The notes under the pieces are model-generated. The model saw only the letters and a list, made by a program, of their open reading frames with translations. It was not told the DNA's origin and made no database searches. This document shows, one piece after another, positions 1 through 11,220 of a stretch of DNA of 64,000 nt (positions are counted from its first letter, which is position 1; each line of letters begins with the position of its first letter). This DNA is from Epichloe hybrida. Its lineage: Eukaryota > Ascomycota > Sordariomycetes > Hypocreales > Clavicipitaceae. Location: assembly GCA_019022495.1 (NCBI GenBank), contig JAFEKR010000025.1, forward strand, positions 496,001 through 560,000. The letters run 5' to 3'. Made by a program: the position numbers and the translations under genes.

Positions 1-3000
1 CCTTTCTATGTAATTAACACATATACGCCTTTCTTATTCTCCTTAAATAATATAGATAGGTTACGCGTTAAGGTAAACAACCTTATAAACGTATTAATCT
101 AAGATAATAAGATAGTTCCTATTATTAGGAAATAAGGACATCTTTAGTAAACTCTAGAAGCTAGAGAAATAATAGCTTTCTACCTATTAGAAACAGAACT
201 CCATTAACTACATTAATAATTCAGTCACCTATTAGTTAAACAGCTCACAAAGATACTAAACCAAGCTAGACATAATATTAAAGCAAAGGCCATTAAATAA
301 TTAACTAAAATTTACTACTATTACTAAATAAACAGAAAGGCCCTAGGTAAATTCAAGTTTATAATCAAAGATAACCATAAGTTTAACTACAAGATTATAG
401 TTAATATTATTTAAATTAATAGACAACCTATTCTTTATATTATTAATTCTATAACCTTATTTTAAGCAGCCTAATTCCTTAATCTAAATAAGTAGAAGGC
501 ATATAATATTTAGAATGCCTTTTGTAAATGCTAGATTAACACCTACCTTAGTCCTCTAGAATAGATTATCCATAATGCTAGAAAGAACTTTACATTAGCA
601 GAATTTAAGCATTATATATAATTACTATTAATTAAGATTAATAAAGTTCTAGTTAAGGCCTATAATAGCATTAGAAAAGTCAAACGCTATTACGGACCAT
701 TATAGCAAGCCTATATAATTATTATAGACTCTATAAGTCAAGATCTTATGCCTAAGTAATAACTTTAGATAGCTATAAAAGCTATAAACAACTTAGTAGG
801 CCCTAATAGTCTTATTCCTATAATTCTTATCTTTAGTGTATATCTACGGATAACTAATAAGTCACCGCCAAGTGTATTTATCATTTAATAAGCTAAAGTA
901 ATCCGTAAAGCCACTAATAAGGTCTAATAACTCCTAGCAAAGCAATAAGTTTATAATACTCTAAGAACTTAAAATAGCCTAGATATACTACTAACACACT
1001 AACTTCTATTATAGTTAGATATACGCGTATAGAGAGAGAAAGATAAATAGCATAGCCCTTATAAGCTCCTTACTACTAATAGAGAAACCTATACCCTTTA
1101 AATACCCTATAGACTAATAAGATTCTAATTAATAGTTATTAAACTATACTATTATAACCTATACTATACTAAAGAACTTCATAAGTTAACACCTAGAGGT
1201 AAAGACTAAGCTATAGATATAAATAAGACCTTAATAATTAAAGAGATTATTCCTAAAGCTTTAGAAATAAACAAGGAACTACTATAGCTTAAGAGAAAGC
1301 AAGGAAGACTATAAAAGAAGCTTATAGTTTAATTTAACCTTATAGGAACTAAATACATAGTAACTATGTACTTAGTAAATAAAGACTAAGAGAAAGTATT
1401 AATAGAGAAACTTATGGCTAATAGCGAGTTAAGTGTAGTATTTATTATAGTAAAGGAAGAAGCTAATTAGGATCTAGCCCTTTAGTTATATTAAGAAGGA
1501 AAGATTACAACCCTAGGCAAGCCCTTTAAGCTATTAGATTAGATTAAGATTAATGCTTTACAAGCCTATAATATATTTAGATTCACGCTGTTTAATCCTA
1601 CTAAACATAGTAATAAGAGACTCTTTAAATCTCGTATAGTAAGAGAAATTAAAGGTAAAGGAATAGCTATACTATATAAAAAGTCATAACTTATAATTTA
1701 AGGGATGAATAACAAAGGGAAGGAATTCATCCTAACCTAATCCCTAATAATCCAAAGATTAAGCTAACGATTAATTATTACGATCGCACCATCACTTAGA
1801 TCTAGAGGAATTATCCTATGGATTTAAGACATTACACAAGCTTACGTATAATTAAAAACATAGCTTATAAGATTAATTATCGCTATGTTACCTAAGCAAA
1901 TAGCATATCTATTCCCTAAAGGAACCATTATAGAAGTTATTAAGCCTTTATATAAAATCATAGAAGCTAGAACCTACTAGTTTATAACCTACTTCTATTA
2001 CCACAAAGAGATGCTTAAGATAATGACTTTATCCTACAACCTATACTTACTAATCATAGAAGAGAATAATAACAACCTCTTTAGAGTAGTTAGCATACAG
2101 ACTGACAATACGCTAGGCCTTAGTAACTAGGATTTCTATAACCTTAAAGAGAAGGAACTATAGAAGGCGAATTTCTTAGTAAAGCTAAAGCAGAAGCTAT
2201 TAGCTAAGAATCCCCTTATCTTTAATAGTTATATCCTTACCTAGAATGCTAATAACTTAATAGAGCTTTGTTAAAAAGGCTAGAGTAAGAAGATTAGGTA
2301 GATTAACCTATAATTACTAACTATAAAACAAGATTATGTTAAATAATAAGCACAAGGAAGTTATATTATAACTATCTATTAACCTAAAGCCCTTTATAAC
2401 CTCTTAATTATAGCATAACATTAAGATCTAACTCCTAATAATATAACTTCATTAAACAAGCGACTTAACTAGCAGATCTGACATTAAGACTAAGGCCTAC
2501 ACTACATCCCCCTAGACCTTAAGAATACAAAGTTATTCATGTTTGTAAATAGATCCCTTACTAATAATAAAGATCTAAGTTCCTAGATAGAATACGTAAT
2601 TATAATCGGTAACAAAGAGGCAAAAGACAACACATTCACCTTAAAAGGTAACATTATTATATATAGCTTAACAAAGAGTAAGCGTATAACCTATAGCGCC
2701 CTTACTTCTAAACTATACTTAATAGTACAAGGTACTAATATAGCCTATATAATTACTATAACCCTTAACATAATCACAGACTAATTAAAGATTAACTACA
2801 TCCCCATAATTATCTATATAAACTCTTTTTTATTATATAAGTGTCTTATAAAGCTAGGTTCCACAAAGGAGAAATGCCTTATAATTAACATTATAGCACT
2901 TTAGTAATTATATAAGCAACAAGAGATCTACGAAGTACGATAGATTAATAGCAATAATAACCTTACTAACGTAATAACAAAGGCATCTCTAAACAAGAGC

Positions 3001-3632
3001 CTTAAGACCTTTATTAACTCAAATGAAGCCATAATTTAAGTTAAAGGCTAGGTAAAAAGACCAGAGACCGGATAAGATTAATAAGAACCCGATCCAACCA
3101 TGCCCAAGCCAATAAGAAGCCCTTATTTCATTTCCCTATATTCACTTATATTTATTTCGAACGATCCTAATTTTTATTGCGTTTTTCGAGCTTTCGGAAG
3201 CTCCTAATTAAGCCCGCTTTCTAATCCGCGGATTAAGCAATTTTCTTTGTATTATATTGTTAACTAATAGGGAGTCCGAATTTAATATTAGACTTACTTA
3301 TCCTTACATAGGCTTATTTTATTTATATACCTACTAATTCCCTCTTTTAGTACTAGATCCATCCTACCCCACTTTCTTCCTAAAAAAGAGAAGTTACTAG
3401 TGTTATAATAACTAGGTTAATATTAGGTTAACCACTAGGAAAGTGAAGCACGTGTAGTAGCGCTGCACTATAATTAGCCGCACCTGTATGCGAGGCACAC
3501 ACGTGACTTGCGTCCCCCTTTTTCTTATAGCTACATAACGCTATAGATAGCTTCAATCCTTAGACCTTATTATATCATTAAACCTGACCCTACGTTGCAC
3601 TAGTGCATACTAATCCCTTGGTGTAACCAACA
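1..3632 (+). mobile_element. Copia-type LTR retrotransposon relic, 3' portion, RIP-degraded
   Basis: The stretch reads in the + direction as the integrase, reverse transcriptase and RNase H part of a Copia polyprotein with many stop codons. The RNase H part, about 2520-3060, is the clearest. It aligns by eye, segment by segment, with the complete Copia element at 19036-25771, and the first bases match about position 22,150 of that copy, so the 5' half lies outside the window. A purine-rich tract at about 3381-3393 precedes a 232-bp LTR. Nearly all differences from the other copy are transitions, as RIP produces. It cannot encode a functional protein. Confidence 0.8.
3401..3632 (+). repeat. 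3' LTR of the first Copia relic
   Basis: The segment begins TGTTATAATAAC and ends GTAACCAACA, the TG...CA ends expected of an LTR, and follows a purine tract directly downstream of the RNase H remnant. It does not match the 256-bp LTR at 19036 over most of its length, so it is a different LTR subfamily on a related polyprotein. The partner LTR is outside the window, so the boundary rests on the end motifs only. Confidence 0.55.
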
Positions 3633-3809
3633 GTTACTTTAGGACTAAATATACTCTTAAGTTACTAAAATATTACTATTAGTAACTAGTAATAAGTAAA
3701 GCTATTTTAGACTATATATCTAGCTATAAAGTATACTAGCGTGTAGTAGCTAGATAGTACCACCCTTATAGAAGCCTTAAATTACTACTAATACTAAGGT
3801 AACTATAGG

Positions 3810-4880
3810 TAGAGATCTTAATAGACTTTATTATAGGTTTACTACTAGTGTAGTTAGGTAAGTAAGAAACTAATATAATCCTAGTAATTATAAACTAATT
3901 TACTAAGTACTTTATCTTCCTTTCTATAAAGACTATAATTAATATAGCTAAATTAGTAAAGTTATTCTATAAGGAGATTAAGCTATAATTTAGAGCACTA
4001 GAGGGTATTATATCTAATAGAGGGTTAGTGTTTATAAGCTAATTCTAGTTAGAGGTATATTACTAGTTATATATAAAGTAAAGGCTTTTAATAGTATTTT
4101 ACCCCTAAACTAATAGGTAAATAAAGAGAATAAATTAAGTACTTAAGTATTACTTATAATATTTTATTAAAAAGAACTAATAACTATAGCTAAAGCTACT
4201 TCTAATAGCCTAATTTACATATAATAATACTATTAATAAAATAATAAGCTACTCCCCTAATTACACTTTTAAAGGCTATTTACCTAAGTTTTACCTTACT
4301 CTTAAGGGTAAGAGTATAGAGAGGGAGGTCCTAGAGGCTTATATATATATTAAAAAGCTATATAAGATTAAGGAGAAACTAGTATATAACTAAGTAAGGG
4401 CTACTAAAGCATAAGTAAAGTACTATAACTAGAGATATTAGTTAATAACTTTAAAAAGAGAAGACTTAGTACTACTATTAGTAAAGAATATTAGGCTTAA
4501 GAATATAAAATAAAAGCTAAACCTAAGATTTATTAGGCTATTTTAAATACTTAATACTATAGGTAAATAAGCATACTAACTAGTGCTACCTAATAAGTAT
4601 AGCTAACTATATAATATATTTTATATTAGCTTATTAAAGCTATAGAATTACTAGGAAAATACCCTAGATAAGAATATACTAATACCTAACCTTAAAGATA
4701 ATAATAATAAGTTTAAAGTTAAAGAAGTTAGGGATTATAAGAAAATATATAAAGGTAATAAATACCTAGTAAAATAGAAAGGCTACCTAAGTAAATATAA
4801 TAAATAGGTAGTATTAGAAGATATAGAAAGTACTTAATATATAATTTAAGCTTTTTATTAAAGTAAAATAAGTAGAAAGT
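3810..4880 (+). mobile_element. Ty3/Gypsy integrase and chromodomain relic
   Basis: Read on the + strand and ignoring stop codons, the segment resembles the end of a chromovirus Gypsy pol. There is an integrase core at about 3810-4250, an integrase C-terminal region at about 4430-4620, and a chromodomain-like motif (YLVKxKGY type) at about 4755-4800. CAG/CGA/TGG codons have become stops throughout, consistent with RIP. No reverse transcriptase was recognised upstream because the Copia LTR ends at 3632, so the element is 5'-truncated or was overwritten. Confidence 0.65.
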
Positions 4881-6420
4881 ATAGTAAGATATAAGTAAGT
4901 TATAAGTAATAAGGGATAAGGTAATTATAAAAAAGGCCTAGCCTTATTAGCTATTATTACACTCTAATTAAAACCCTTATTAGACTATTTACTAAATAAT
5001 AAAAGAAAAGATACTTATAAGGAGAGAAGTCTTATAGGAAACCCTTCTATAGTTACTCTCTTATATATTAAAATAACACTATTATAAAGGAAGTACTTAG
5101 TGCCTTTACTCTTATCCTCCTAAACTACTACCTTTATTACCTAGAAAAACTAGTACTTTACTACCCCCTAGGGTATAAATCCTAGATTATAATATTATAG
5201 CTATAAAGTTATTTTTCTCTTCTAGGAATTATAATATATAGTATAGTTTAGCTATAAAAAGTTAGTAAATAAGTAGTAAAGAAGGAGTAATAACTTATAA
5301 TCCCTAGGGTAAGGGTAAGATATATAGTAACTAAAAGTTACTAGTATAAAATAATATACTAATTATATATAGCTAAAGTAGCTTACCTAGGGAGTAAGTA
5401 AAGGTCTAGAGAATATATAATAAAATATACCTAATAGACCTTAGTAGCCCTAGTTAAACTAAAGGAAATATAATAAGCTATATTAGTATAATTAAACCCT
5501 AAAATAAGGTTTAGATAATAGGTGCTAAAATAGTGGTAAGTTACCTTAGAAAATATATAATTATTAAGGTTATTAGGGTTCTAATTACTTAGGGTATTTA
5601 TTAAAGTTTTTACCTAATTAAGAATAGTAAGAAAATCTAGAAAATCCCCTTATATAGTTAGTATTACCTAAAGGGATATAGGTAATTAGGGACTAAAAGA
5701 GTAGAGAATATAATATACTTACTATCTTATAAGTATTACTATATTTAACACACTAGATATAATGCTTTAAATATTTCCCTTTAATAATAGTAGTTAGCAC
5801 ACTAGGGAATTAATAGTTAATCTAAGGGATATTAGGCTTAGCTAGAGAATTCTTCTTAAAGTCTATGTAACCTATACGTAAATAATATATATAGGAATAT
5901 TCTCTTAAATAGATATTAGGGATAGCTATAATAATAATGCTCTTAATGCTTTCCTTATCTAATTCTATTCTAATAATAAGGTAAGTAGTAAAGGTAAAGT
6001 TATAGTAACTAATAATATAATAGTATCTAGGGAAAAGTTTACTATAGATAAGAAAGGGAAAAGTTAGTAATATAATAGGGAGTTATAAGTAAATTTATAC
6101 TTAAATACTAATATTATTTATTATTATTTTAGTATAGCTACTACTTAGTAAATAGCTATATAATACTTACTAAAAGCTATTTAGAAGCCTAGCTAAAAGT
6201 AAGGGGGTAATTATAAGGCCTTACTTATAACACTAGCGTGCTAGCGCATTACTAGGTAAGCGTACCACGCCCTAGGGCTAGGTTTATATAATACTAGTAA
6301 GTCACTAGCTATAAGCTAGTAACTTACACGTATAACACACTTAGACCTAGCAAGCTTTAGTCAATATACGAACGCCCCTATACCTCTTGCCTAGCTATCC
6401 CTCTGTTCTCACAGTCTGCT
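4881..6420. other. Unassigned AT-rich repeat DNA with a possible 3' LTR end
   Basis: No gene is visible. The stretch is RIP-like, with frequent TA dinucleotides and few CA/TG. A purine tract containing GTAAGGGGG lies at about 6200, followed by about 200 bp that are less AT-rich and end near CTCACA at about 6411. This could be the 3' LTR of the preceding Gypsy relic, but no partner LTR or target duplication was found. Confidence 0.35.
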
Positions 6421-7144
6421 AAATCCTTCTAAAATAAATCATAAAGATAATGATCTAGAAATTCCTAATATTAATAAAGATAACCTCCTTAAAGCCTTTA
6501 CTACTGCCTTTGCCCTAGGAGCTAAGAGTAAGGAAAAGCCTTATATATTAAGACTTCCTTTACCTCCTACTTATTATAATTATTTAGCTAGGCACCCTAA
6601 AGAAAAGGTATTTATTAAAGCAAGAGATAAAGAGTATAATAAAGTTATTAATAATAGGGTTACTATTAAAGTTAGTAGATTAAAAGTCCCTTTATATATT
6701 AAGGTCTTAGGACTTACTTAGGTATTTACCTATAAGCTAGATTAATTAGGCTACCTTATAAGGTATAAGGCTTAATTATGTGTGCTTAGGAATTAGCAAG
6801 TAAAAGGGAACTTTTTTATAAGAGCCACTACCTTAGTAAGCATTACATTTAGGCTCCTTATAGCAATTCTATGCTACTTTAACCTTAAAGCTTATTAGGA
6901 TAACTTTATTATAGCTTTTCTAAATTTAAAGCTAGATAAAGAGGTATATTATAAGATACCGCTAGGTTATAGGGATAAATAAGCTTACTTAAAGCTCTTA
7001 AGCGCTATCTATAGGCTACGTAAAGCTTCTCTTCTTTAGATAAAGGAATTAATTAAATAGTTAGTAAGTAAAGGATTTATATAGATCTTTAAAGATATTT
7101 ATATATTTATTAAGGATAGATTAATTATTTTCTTCTATATTAAT
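6421..7144 (+). mobile_element. Host Copia element, segment 1 (reverse transcriptase, N-terminal half)
   Basis: The + strand shows a degraded Copia reverse transcriptase with few stops. It includes the region equivalent to the conserved stretch before the catalytic YVDD box and breaks exactly inside that box at 7137-7144. The continuation lies 20.4 kb downstream, starting at 27583-27590, where the same 8 bases ATATTAAT recur. Removing the intervening hAT element restores an open Phe-Phe-Tyr-Ile-Asn-Asn reading, the RIP-altered catalytic box. This older Copia copy is the receptacle for most later insertions in the window. Its own 5' end and LTR were not recognised. Confidence 0.75.
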
Positions 7145-7600
7145 CAGAGAATTGTATGTAGTGTAATTAATGTAGTTTTTGGGGGGTAGCTTGTAATTGT
7201 AGTGTAATTATTCCTAGGCTGTAATTAATTAATTGTAATTGCTAGGTATATGTAATTAATTGTAGTTGTAGTTGTAATTATTACAACTACAACTACACAA
7301 TTACATGTAATTGTTACTAAAAATAGAAATATTATATATAATAAGGCTATGTTTTTCTGAGATATTCCCTTATTAATATTAATATAAGACTTTCTTTATT
7401 TACTATTTTTCTTAATTAGTTATTTAAGTTTTAATATTTAATTTTTTTAAAGATTTTACTATAACTAGGGTTATATATAATATTATAACTTTATAATAAT
7501 ACTATTATAGTTAATACTTTATTTTACTAATATAACTTAAAGAAAATCCTTCTTATTATATTATTTACTATTACTATTAATTATTTTATTAGTTTATAAA
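7145..7600. repeat. Left terminal arm of outer hAT with subterminal palindrome
   Basis: After the 12-bp terminal repeat come many GTAATTG/GTAGTTG units. At 7261-7297 they form a near-perfect hairpin (17-bp arms, 3-bp centre) in which the subterminal units change direction. The rest matches the reverse complement of the right arm (about 27150-27582), including an ATTACATGTAATTG palindrome near 7299-7312. Such arrays are usually transposase binding sites; that role is inferred. Confidence 0.7.
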
Positions 7601-7900
7601 TTATTATTATTATTTTAAATAAAAAATACCTTAAACAAGTATAATAATTTTGATTAATAGTTTTAATTAATTTACTAGAAGTTAGTAAAACATAAACTTA
7701 GTTCCTAAATATTATTAGTAATATAGCAAAAGCTTTTAAATAGCTTAAACTATTTAATTACTATTAAAACTAATTTAATATTACCTTTAGCATGAAAATA
7801 CCTAAGATTTAGTAAATTATATATTATAATTTTATATTTCTTATTACTATAATACATAAAGAAAGAATATAATAGACTAATATTTATAAAGTATTAATAT

Positions 7901-8968
7901 GCATATATATTATTTACGCTAGTTAGCTCTATAGATAGCTATTACTAGTACTCCTACTACTAAGTTAAAAGGGAAGACCCTATACTAGGAAGAAAAACCC
8001 CCTTACGTCTGTGTATAGGCTAGCGCTAGCCCTGTCATAGGTCTGCGCCGCTTAGTGTGTTTCCTATCGTAGGTATTTATTACTAGCTTACGCTAGCCTT
8101 ATCCTATTAAAAAGAAAAAAGAAAGGAAAAATATATAGAATAAGCCCCTTCTAGTCCTATTCTAGTGCGATAACATGTCTGTCCTAAGTCTCTTTACTTC
8201 GGGCTAGGGTAAAGTAAATCCAGATTTGCAGCTCCCCTAGCCCGCCTCCGTGCCTACACTATCCGTTCTATTCCCTATGCTAGATTTATAATTAGGAGGT
8301 TTTCCGTCTATTAACAAAGTCAGCCCGGGTCCGGAGGTATTCTAAGCTGTCTTATAGCTAGCTCCTATGCTAATAAGTAATATTAGAGTTATCTTATACT
8401 AAGGAACTATTTAGCTAAATATTTTACTTTTTAAGGTTCATTCAGGGCTAGCCTTACCTCCTATGCATTAGCAAGCCATTGCTACTAAGGTCACCTATGG
8501 TTATATTTACTATAATTAACTAGTATATAGTATTAGTCTTCTATAGCTTAACCATAGCTATATAGGGGCAAAACCACCCTAGGAACCTTTCTTTAGAATA
8601 GAAACTTATTTAAGCCTATCTTTCCTATATATAGTTAGATAATTATTAAAGAGACATGCTTATTTATATTAGTATAGAATTCCTAGATTTCCTTTAGGTT
8701 ATAGGAGGGTAGTTAGTCTTTAGTTAGTTCTCTAATGCGTTTACTCTAGGCTAGCCTTTCCTTATTATACTAGTCCTCCTAATGTTTCTTCTATTCCTTA
8801 TCTATATCTATATCTAGCTTATTATTAATAGGTAGGGGTCTTCTTCTGCGGTGTAGTACTATCGTAACCAAGTTAGCTACGGCTCGGATTATCCTTACTA
8901 TCCCACTATTAACAATTCTATCTTTAAACCTCTGCTTTATCTTATTCAGGTAGAGGTCAAGGGGGGGG
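7901..8968 (-). mobile_element. LINE-like element copy A, internally deleted
   Basis: The copy is flanked by an 11-bp direct repeat AGTATTAATAT (7890-7900 and 8969-8979) and has no terminal inverted repeats, as expected of target-primed insertion. Its first 300 bp and last 700 bp match the two ends of copy B (11221-13669), but about 1.4 kb between them is missing. The minus strand near the right end reads as a weakly decayed open frame that resembles the end of a Tad-type LINE polyprotein. This family assignment is tentative because no reverse transcriptase box is visible. Confidence 0.5.
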
Positions 8969-8979
8969 AGTATTAATAT

Positions 8980-9640
8980 ATAACTAATAGTATTATTTAA
9001 AGATAGTTATATAGCTACATTAAGTAATAAAAAATAAGTTTAACTTATTTCTAGTAAGAATACTAGGACCCACTTTAAAATAATATACTATAATTACTAG
9101 AATAACTTAAGTAAGTCTAATAACTCTAATTATAATTAGTTAAATCTATTTTAGAAGCAATTTAGGGACCCACTTTTATTTTATATATATAATAATTTAC
9201 TTTATAACTATAATAACTTAAATAACTTTGATTAAAATTAGTAAAACATATCTGTAGAAATCCTATTAAGACCTACTTTTATTTTATATATATAACTACT
9301 ATTATAACTATAATAACGTTAATAACGCTAATAATGCTAATAATGCTAATTATAACTAGTTAAACCTATTTTTAAACATAATACCAGGACCCACTTTTAT
9401 TTAATATATTATATCCAATTTAATAACTATGTTAACTATGATAACTATGATAACTTTAAGAACCTTAATTATACTTAGTTAAGCTTATTTATAAAAATAA
9501 CGTAAGACCCATTTTTATTTATAAATATACTATATTTATTATTATAATAACTATAATAAGTCTAAAATCATTAATTACATTTAGTTTAACTTATTTTTAG
9601 AAGTAATACTAAGATTTACTTTGATTTTATATATTATACT
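8980..9640. repeat. Degenerate ~105-bp tandem repeat, block 1
   Basis: About six imperfect units each contain a GACCCACTTTTATTTTATATA core followed by runs of AATAACT triplet-like units. The same repeat, better preserved, is present at about 25940-26740. Both blocks lie inside the outer hAT element, so the satellite belongs to this transposon family and not to a centromere. No gene is present. Confidence 0.7.
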
Positions 9641-9650
9641 TAAAGCATTG

Positions 9651-10110
9651 TTTGTAGTGTAGTTGGTGTAATTTTTAGGAAAATTTTGTATTTATAATAT
9701 AGTTTTTTTTAGCTAGTATTTAGTGTAATGTAGTTTTTTTTTTATAGTTAGTGTAGTTACTAACTACACTAACTATACTACACTATAAAAACTACAAATA
9801 TAGTGTTAGGTAAATAAAAAGTAGGTCTTTTTATATAGTAGTATTAATATACTAATTAGAAGAAAGCTATTATTCTTATACTTATATTATTAGCTATTTT
9901 ATTAAATTAGTTATTTAAGTTATAAGATTATAACCTTTTATATATTTTATTATAACTAGGGTTATAAGTACTATTATAAGTTTTTTATAAGACTATTATT
10001 CTTAATACTTTTCTTTACTAATATAACTTTAAGAAACCCCTTTTTATTATTTTATTTACTATTACTAAGAATTATTTTCTATTTTTATTATTATTATTTT
10101 TTTCAATTAT
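9651..10110. mobile_element. Orphan hAT left arm
   Basis: The sequence from TAAAGCATTG onward looks like a hAT terminal repeat of the CAGAGCTTTG type after C-to-T and G-to-A changes (seven of ten positions match). It continues with GTAGTGTAG units and a perfect 16-bp-arm hairpin at 9744-9776, then about 300 bp similar to the left arm at 7330-7600. No right end carrying the flanking bases ATTATACT was found, so it is an incomplete or recombined element. Confidence 0.5.
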
Positions 10111-10380
10111 AATAATACCCTAAACTAATATAATAAAATTAATTAGTAACTTAGAAGCAGAGCTTTGCATGTAGTGTAGTATTTGTAGTATTTTGGCTTT
10201 CGATGTAGTATGTGTTGAAATCAAAAGAGTGGACCGATCCAACTGAACCTAGGATTACAAAGCTTTATATATTTTTAACATATATTTTTAACACTCCCCC
10301 TGGAATTGTATATCCAAGGTGCCCTATTGGAGGTTAGGCTTTTACTAGCAATTGAATTTCTTGTTATTATTATTTTTTTT

Positions 10381-10485
10381 CGGCAGGGTTCGAACCTATG
10401 AGTTCCATAACCTTGCCTCGCAGAGCAGTGCTCCACTATGGTGGGCTGAAAACGCAGTGAGCCACAACCACTGCGCCACCGGGCT
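10381..10485 (-). repeat. tRNA-like sequence, copy 1 (pol III box A and B)
   Basis: On the minus strand an A-box-like TGGCGCAGTGG is followed about 70 bp later by a perfect B-box GGTTCGAACCC and then an A-rich/AT tail. A full cloverleaf cannot be closed convincingly, because the acceptor arms pair only partly and the central part is too long for an anticodon arm without an intron. It is therefore called a tRNA-derived internal sequence, not a working tRNA gene. Confidence 0.5.
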
Positions 10486-10641
10486 TATAACCTATTGAAA
10501 TCAAAAGAGTGGACCGATCTAACTGAACCTAGGATTACAAAGCCTTATATATTTTTAACACTCCCCCTGGAATTGTACATCCAGGTGCCCTATTGGAGGT
10601 TAGGCTTATACTAGCAATTGAATTTCTTTAGTTGTTTTTTT

Positions 10642-10739
10642 CGGCAGGGTTCGAACCCATAACCTTGCCTCGCAGAGCAGTGCTCCACTGTGGTGGGCGT
10701 GTACGCTACAGTGAGCCACAACCACTGCGCCACCGGGCT
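10642..10739 (-). repeat. tRNA-like sequence, copy 2
   Basis: This is the second copy in the adjacent internal segment, with the same A-box TGGCGCAGTGG and B-box GGTTCGAACCC on the minus strand. It differs from copy 1 by small indels and substitutions in the centre and by loss of a few bases before the B-box. The boxes are fully conserved while the flanks vary. Confidence 0.5.
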
Positions 10740-11220
10740 CATAACCTATTGAAATCAAAAGAGTGGACCGATCTAACTAAACCTAGGATTACAAAGCCTT
10801 ATATATTTTTAACAGTATGTAGTGTAGTAGTTTGTAGTGTAGTGTAGTATGTAGTGTAGTGTAGTAAATACTACACTACACTACAAATACTACAAATGTA
10901 GTATTAGTAAAAAAAAAGGTGGGGACTTTTATTATCTTATAATATTCCTTAGATTTTTCTTAATTAGCTTAATATTAGCCTTTTTTTTTTTTATAATTTA
11001 GTTATTTAGTTATAGATTTTTAAAGTTAAGGCTAATTTAGTATATAACTTATAACTTTATATATAGGGTATATATACTATATATATTTTTATCTTAAGAT
11101 ATATTGAATTTTTTTATATATATTAAGCCTTTATAATTTTAGTATATCTTTTTTTTTACTATTCATATATATTTATTTATATTCTTTCTTTTTTTTACCC
11201 TATAGATATCTTTAGATATA

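Larger units (their letters stand above)
10213..10814. mobile_element. TRIM/SMART-like miniature LTR element, tandem LTR-internal-LTR-internal-LTR
   Basis: Three copies of a short direct repeat (10213-10293 with an internal duplication, 10493-10560, 10747-10814; unit 68 bp) begin TGTTGAAATC or TATTGAAATC and end TTTTTAACA. They enclose two internal segments of about 190 bp that start CTCCCCCTGG. The whole is bounded by a 5-bp duplication GTATG (10208-10212 and 10815-10819), so it inserted as one LTR-type unit. It has no coding capacity. Each internal segment contains a tRNA-like sequence in reverse orientation. Fungal SMART elements have a similar size; the assignment is by architecture only. 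Confidence 0.7.

Noticed and set aside
10632..10847. 71-codon open frame in the TRIM-like element
   Set aside because: It runs across the tRNA-like block and the LTR-like repeat, starts at a non-ATG codon and has no protein features.
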